64,000 nucleotides of DNA from Alnus glutinosa (lineage: Eukaryota > Streptophyta > Magnoliopsida > Fagales > Betulaceae). Below the pieces are notes generated by a model. That model was not told where the DNA came from, made no database searches, and saw only the letters and a list, made by a program, of their open reading frames with translations. The translations under genes were made by a program, and so were the position numbers. The DNA is taken from positions 25,546,501-25,610,500 of the forward strand of contig NC_084896.1 in assembly GCF_958979055.1 (NCBI RefSeq), in the 5' to 3' direction. How positions within the stretch are numbered: position 1 is the stretch's first letter; each line of letters opens with the position of its first letter. Of the stretch, positions 59,934 to 64,000 are shown piece by piece.

Positions 59934-61948
59934 TTACTCTTGTTCTGGGATGACATCAAACTTTTGGTCTAGATTCATTCTTGTGGGATTTGTTGAGGCA
60001 AACGGGTTAGGAGGCGTAGTTAATTCATTCCCTCCTTCCAACATTTGAGTGACAACTTTCATAGAAGGACGACTCATTGGGTGCCATTGGATGCATCAAA
60101 GTCCAACAATTGCAAGTTTTTTTGCAATTTTAATATTTTCATCATCCTCAATAAGGACTCGTAGGTCTTCTTTTTGTTCTAAGAAATTATAGATCCATTC
60201 TGGAAAGTAAACTTGACTAGTGTTCTCCACTTTATACTCAACATTTTTCCTCCCTCCAACTACTTCAAGCAATAAAATTCCAAAACTATAGACATCTGAT
60301 TTGTAAGAAACATTTCCAAAGTTCCTAGAGAAGACTTCCGGTGCGATGTAACCCATGGTACCCCTAGCTGCAATCATGGACACTGCACTTTGATCCTTAG
60401 AGCACAACTTGGCAAGACCAAAATCAGAAATTTTTGGATTGAAATTTTCATCTAGCAAAACGTTATGAGGCTTGATATCAAAATGGAGGATTTGTTGGTC
60501 GCACCCTTGGTGAAGATAATCAATTCCTTTTGCTATGCCAATAGCAATGTCTTGCAGTTTGTTCCAACCAAGGAAAAGAGTTTTAGTGTCTGCTGAAGAT
60601 ATGAACTTTTCTAGTGAATAAGGTAAGAACTCGTAAACTAAAGCTCGTTGAAATCCATCAGCACAAAAGCCAACCAAGCGAACTATATTAATATGGTGAA
60701 TCCTGCCTATTGTCCCTATTTCATTTATGAATTCTTCCCCATTTTCTGTGGTAGTACTGTTTAAGATCATCTTCACCGCAACATAGATTTCATTTGAAAG
60801 CTTTCCTTTGAACATCGTTCCATAGGCTCCCTCGCCTAACCTCTCAGTAAATTGATTTGTAATCCTCTTCATATCGGCATACGAGTATCTGGTGGGCTTG
60901 AAATTTTTGTAATCCTCCAAAAACAATTTGATCTTAGCTTGATTTTCTTTTTCTGCTTTGTCAGAGCTGTAGACACGGTAGAGAGCAAAGACCGCCAGTA
61001 CTGACAGAAATGAACCAAAGATGATACCTGCATGCATGTTAAACATTCGTACGCAAGTGATCAACAAGAACTTCTTTCTCCCGATCGAATAATAAAAACT
61101 TCAAAGTGGCTATAGTATTCTAGTAGACGAGACTCACCAGTAATCTTTAACTTGGCTAATACATCTGTTAAAGATTTAACAAAATTAGATTCTCATTGTA
61201 AATAACCAAACCAATATTGGCTTGAAGCAAGAGAGAAACTTGAGGAGAAATTGATTATACCTTTTGCATGTTTGGTGAAGCACACCGTTTCTGATTCATT
61301 GCTATTATTCTTCAATCTACATCCCTTGCCTTTCTCTTCACAGTGTCTGCACTTTGGTCCGGACCACTTCAATTGCAGATTAATATTATCATAACCGAAC
61401 ACTACACCCTGTGAAATTGATCGAAGATTATACATCTTTTTACAAGATGCAATGGGCAAATCGCTGATGTCATCATTATACGAAGGGAAGGCACGAACTT
61501 CGTGGCCTGGGCCGCTAAGACAAGAGATCGCATAGTCGGATTGTTTTTCTGTTGAGGAACAATTGAATAAGGCAAAGTCATACTGGTAGTGTTGTTTCAA
61601 AATTCGGAAAGGCGGGGAAGCCAAATTGAGTGTATGAAGCTGTCTTGGAAAGCAATGATCTGGGTCGTATACTTCAATCACCTGAGATTTGTAGTCAATA
61701 TTTTTCACAAAGAATTTCACAAAAATGGGCAGCTGGAGCACCATCTCGTTTCTATCAGTGCAAGATAGATTAAACCCAGGATACCCACAGTGATGTGGCT
61801 GGCTGTTTAGTCGGAAGGGAAATCGAATGGCTGGGCCAAGGCTTCCACACGGAAATTCATCACACCCATTTTGGCCTCCTCCAAGGCCTACGACAAAAAC
61901 CAGAAACAAGAAGAAATATGAGATTGTCATTTCTAAGCAGATACCCAT
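59934..61948 (-). pseudogene. LRK10L receptor kinase, P4 minus gene, premature stop in kinase
   Basis: Exons 61948-61261, 61164-61138 and 61027-59934 would give 603 codons. The signal peptide, GUB_WAK-type ectodomain, membrane helix, glycine-rich loop (GEGAYG), VAVK lysine, HFDIKP, DFG and APE are all intact. The Trp of the GLWCIQWHP motif in the kinase C-lobe is TGA (60096-60098, codon 549), and the frame continues normally after it. The truncated product would lack subdomain XI and the tail, which usually destabilises a kinase. The lesion is a single G-to-A, so this is either a very young pseudogene or a truncated allele. The ectodomain is nearly the same as in the P1 remnant. Confidence 0.87.
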
Positions 61949-62379
61949 CTCCGTGGTTGATATGTATGACTAAATAATTAAATTTATCTCTTTTTATTGG
62001 TTTAAGATTTTAAAATAAGTGGTGATTTAATATGGTATTAGAGCAAAAGTCTTGAATTCGAATTTTGTTCTTCTCATTTACCTCATTAGAAATAAATATT
62101 CTACGTGTGGGAGGTTCTAACATCATGTTAAATCACCATTTCTCTTAAAAATTTAACCAAATAAAAATAAATAAATTAAATTATTTAATCATTATTTAAC
62201 TGGATGGTTTCTCAGCCTCAAGTATCGTATCTAAGCAAATATCATCATGGTCCAAATATGGACTAGAAGCTTAGTGGGGTCGGCACAGTAACTTGTCAAA
62301 CACTCAAGAAAGCTACCTGGCATCTTCGTTTTTAACTTTAAATTGATCACTTTGCCCCTCTCTCTTTCTCACACGCACA
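61949..62379. promoter_or_regulatory. P4 divergent intergenic region
   Basis: 431 bp, near-identical to the P1 interval, including the MITE-like foldback and the CT tract before the plus ATG. A shared bidirectional promoter is inferred. Confidence 0.6.
61971..62187. mobile_element. MITE-like foldback in the P4 divergent promoter
   Basis: Same element and site as 926-1143, with one small indel. Confidence 0.65.
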
Positions 62380-64000
62380 ATGACAGGAAGAATGGCCTTC
62401 TCTGCTGGACTCTATGCCCTGATTGTTGTTGTACTTGTCCATCAAACTCGCAGTGCTGAGGATGGTCATCTCTGTTCTCCTTCTTCCTGCGGCGATATCC
62501 AAAACATAAGCAATCCGTTTCGATTACAAGACGATCCAGAAAACTGCGGCGACCGAAATTATACCCTGTCATGTGAGAACAACAATACTGTGTTGTACTT
62601 ATATGCTGGAAAATACTATGTGCGGCAAATCAATTACGATAACTACACAATCCGGGTGGTAGACTCTGGTATTGATCAAGTATCCATACCTCGCTATTTT
62701 CTAAACGGCAATAATTTCAGTTTTGGGGATTCATATGTCCGGTATCGACGACGACGACAACGACATGGGAGATATTATAGGGAACTAATATCAAGGAGTA
62801 CTGTGGTTTTCGTGATGTGTGAAAATCGGGTGAATTCGCCGTTGTATTTGGAGACTTCTACTTGCTTTAGTAGTAATGGATCAGACTCAGAGTATTCTTC
62901 CAACTCTTCCAAGACGTATAGATATGTCAAAGTCGGCAGAACGAATCCATTGGATGTGGAGGACTCGTGCCAAATAGAAGGAATGTCTCTGACATCGTGG
63001 CCAGGAAATGATGACCGACATGTTTCCTGTTCAGACGTCCACAACGCACTGGTATATGGTTTTGAGCTTTCATGGCTCCAAGTTATGTGTGAATTAAGAA
63101 GCTGCGGATCAACAGACTCTTGCTACTTGGATGAGGCGAATCATGTTCAATGTGATCGACAGTGGGGTATATCTATAGTAGCTTATCGTTATAGTGATTT
63201 ATTTATATTTCCAAGTTTGCAAAAGCTGATGTTATTATTTTCTTTGTCAAAGCAGGAATGTTGCTCCTCAATGGTGAGGTTTCTCTCTCAAAAATTTGTT
63301 TGAATGATAATATAGATTTGTATAATGGAAAAGAATTGAATGAGTGTTGGGATGATGACACAAAGTTGGTAAATAACTTGTTAGAATATTAATTGAATGA
63401 TTAAATTTATTATTTCTTATCAATTTTAATTTTTGAAATAATTTGTGATTTACCATATAACCAAATGTTTCGGAATGTTGATCTCAAACTTTTATGCTTT
63501 GTTTAGATCTCAAAAACAATGAGCTAGGAATATGATCGAGAAGGAAAAATATCAAATTTCTTAAGAGAGACAAGCTTCCTCTATTGAATATAAGTTTCCT
63601 TTTTTCCGTAACGTAATCGAAATCTTGTTTATATACCAACCTCAGTAGCTAAACAACAGTGAGAATCCACAAAATCAATTAAGCTAGCTGATTAATGAAT
63701 TTAAGTTTTTGTTCAATTATCTGCTAACTAATTCATATTTTCCTTTCTGTTGCAGATTTTTTTCGGGGACTAACGATCATTGGTAAAAACTTGTTTCTCT
63801 CCCTTGATCTTCTTCAATTTTTTATTTTTTTAACAGATTATTCCTTAGAACGTGAAACATGAAAATTGTTTGAACGTGCATATGATGAAAATATTTATGA
63901 AATTTACTGGAAAAAGACAACAAATACCATACTTATTTGTAAGGATTAACTAAGGATATTAATTGGAAGTTATTACTAACTTTTCCAACTAAAAATAAAG
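62380..64000 (+). CDS. LRK10L-type receptor-like kinase, P4 plus gene, 5' part
   Basis: Ectodomain exon 62380-63166 and mini-exons 63256-63273 and 63756-63782 are visible. The kinase exon lies beyond the window. The visible exons are open and almost identical to P1 (a few substitutions, for example CGDRNYT for CGNENYT). It carries the same Arg-rich loop ([13 protein letters not shown]) near residues 124-136. The third-exon donor reads GTAAAA rather than GTAAGA, which is weaker. The kinase is presumed from the paralogues; its integrity cannot be judged here. Confidence 0.85.

Overview
This is nuclear DNA of a flowering plant, most likely a eudicot. The evidence is AT-rich introns with GT/AG borders, LRK10L-type receptor kinases, Ty1/copia elements primed by initiator tRNA-Met, Cassandra-type TRIM elements carrying 5S rRNA-like LTRs, and fragments of a PTEN2-like phosphatase and a PPR gene. 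I cannot name the species from the sequence.

The window is a tandem array of receptor-like kinase genes of the LRK10-like (leaf-rust-10 receptor kinase-like) family. The repeating core is a head-to-head pair: a minus-strand gene of about 602-618 codons and a plus-strand gene of about 650 codons, from two distinct subfamilies, sharing a short divergent promoter. Four pairs are present: P1 (1-4139, left gene cut by the window), P2 (16921-27376), P3 (45070-50637) and P4 (59934-64000, right gene cut by the window). Each encodes a signal peptide, a GUB_WAK-type galacturonan-binding ectodomain, a membrane helix and a non-RD Ser/Thr kinase. Only P3 looks intact on both sides. The minus partner is broken in P1, P2 and P4 by unrelated lesions, and the plus gene of P2 has an extra T in a mini-exon.

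Between pairs lies a repeated composite spacer. It holds a conserved tail downstream of the plus gene, minus-strand remnants of the 3' end of a PTEN2-like phosphatase gene, shared noncoding sequence, a decayed plus-strand kinase exon and, in units 1 and 3, an inverted kinase fragment and further spacer. Unit 2 (about 30-45 kb) is rearranged.

Younger insertions expand the units: a 4.16-kb solo LTR (5859-10019, TSD TGGAT); an apparently whole Ty1/copia element (19464-24391, TSD CACAC, identical LTRs) 6 bp upstream of the P2 plus-gene ATG; a copia-like element with near-identical LTRs but a decayed interior (33015-39680, TSD AGGTT); three Cassandra TRIMs (28174, 42227, 51439); and MITE-like foldbacks in three of the four divergent promoters and in one intron.

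Cassandra presence/absence gives a relative history: units 2 and 3 share one insertion with the same TSD, while unit 1 keeps the empty site. The two ends of the window (about 1-2980 and 60756-64000) are near-identical, so P1 and P4 are the most recent duplicates. Functionally the locus looks like a rapidly turning-over cell-surface receptor cluster, probably for defence or cell-wall sensing. That role is inferred from family membership only.
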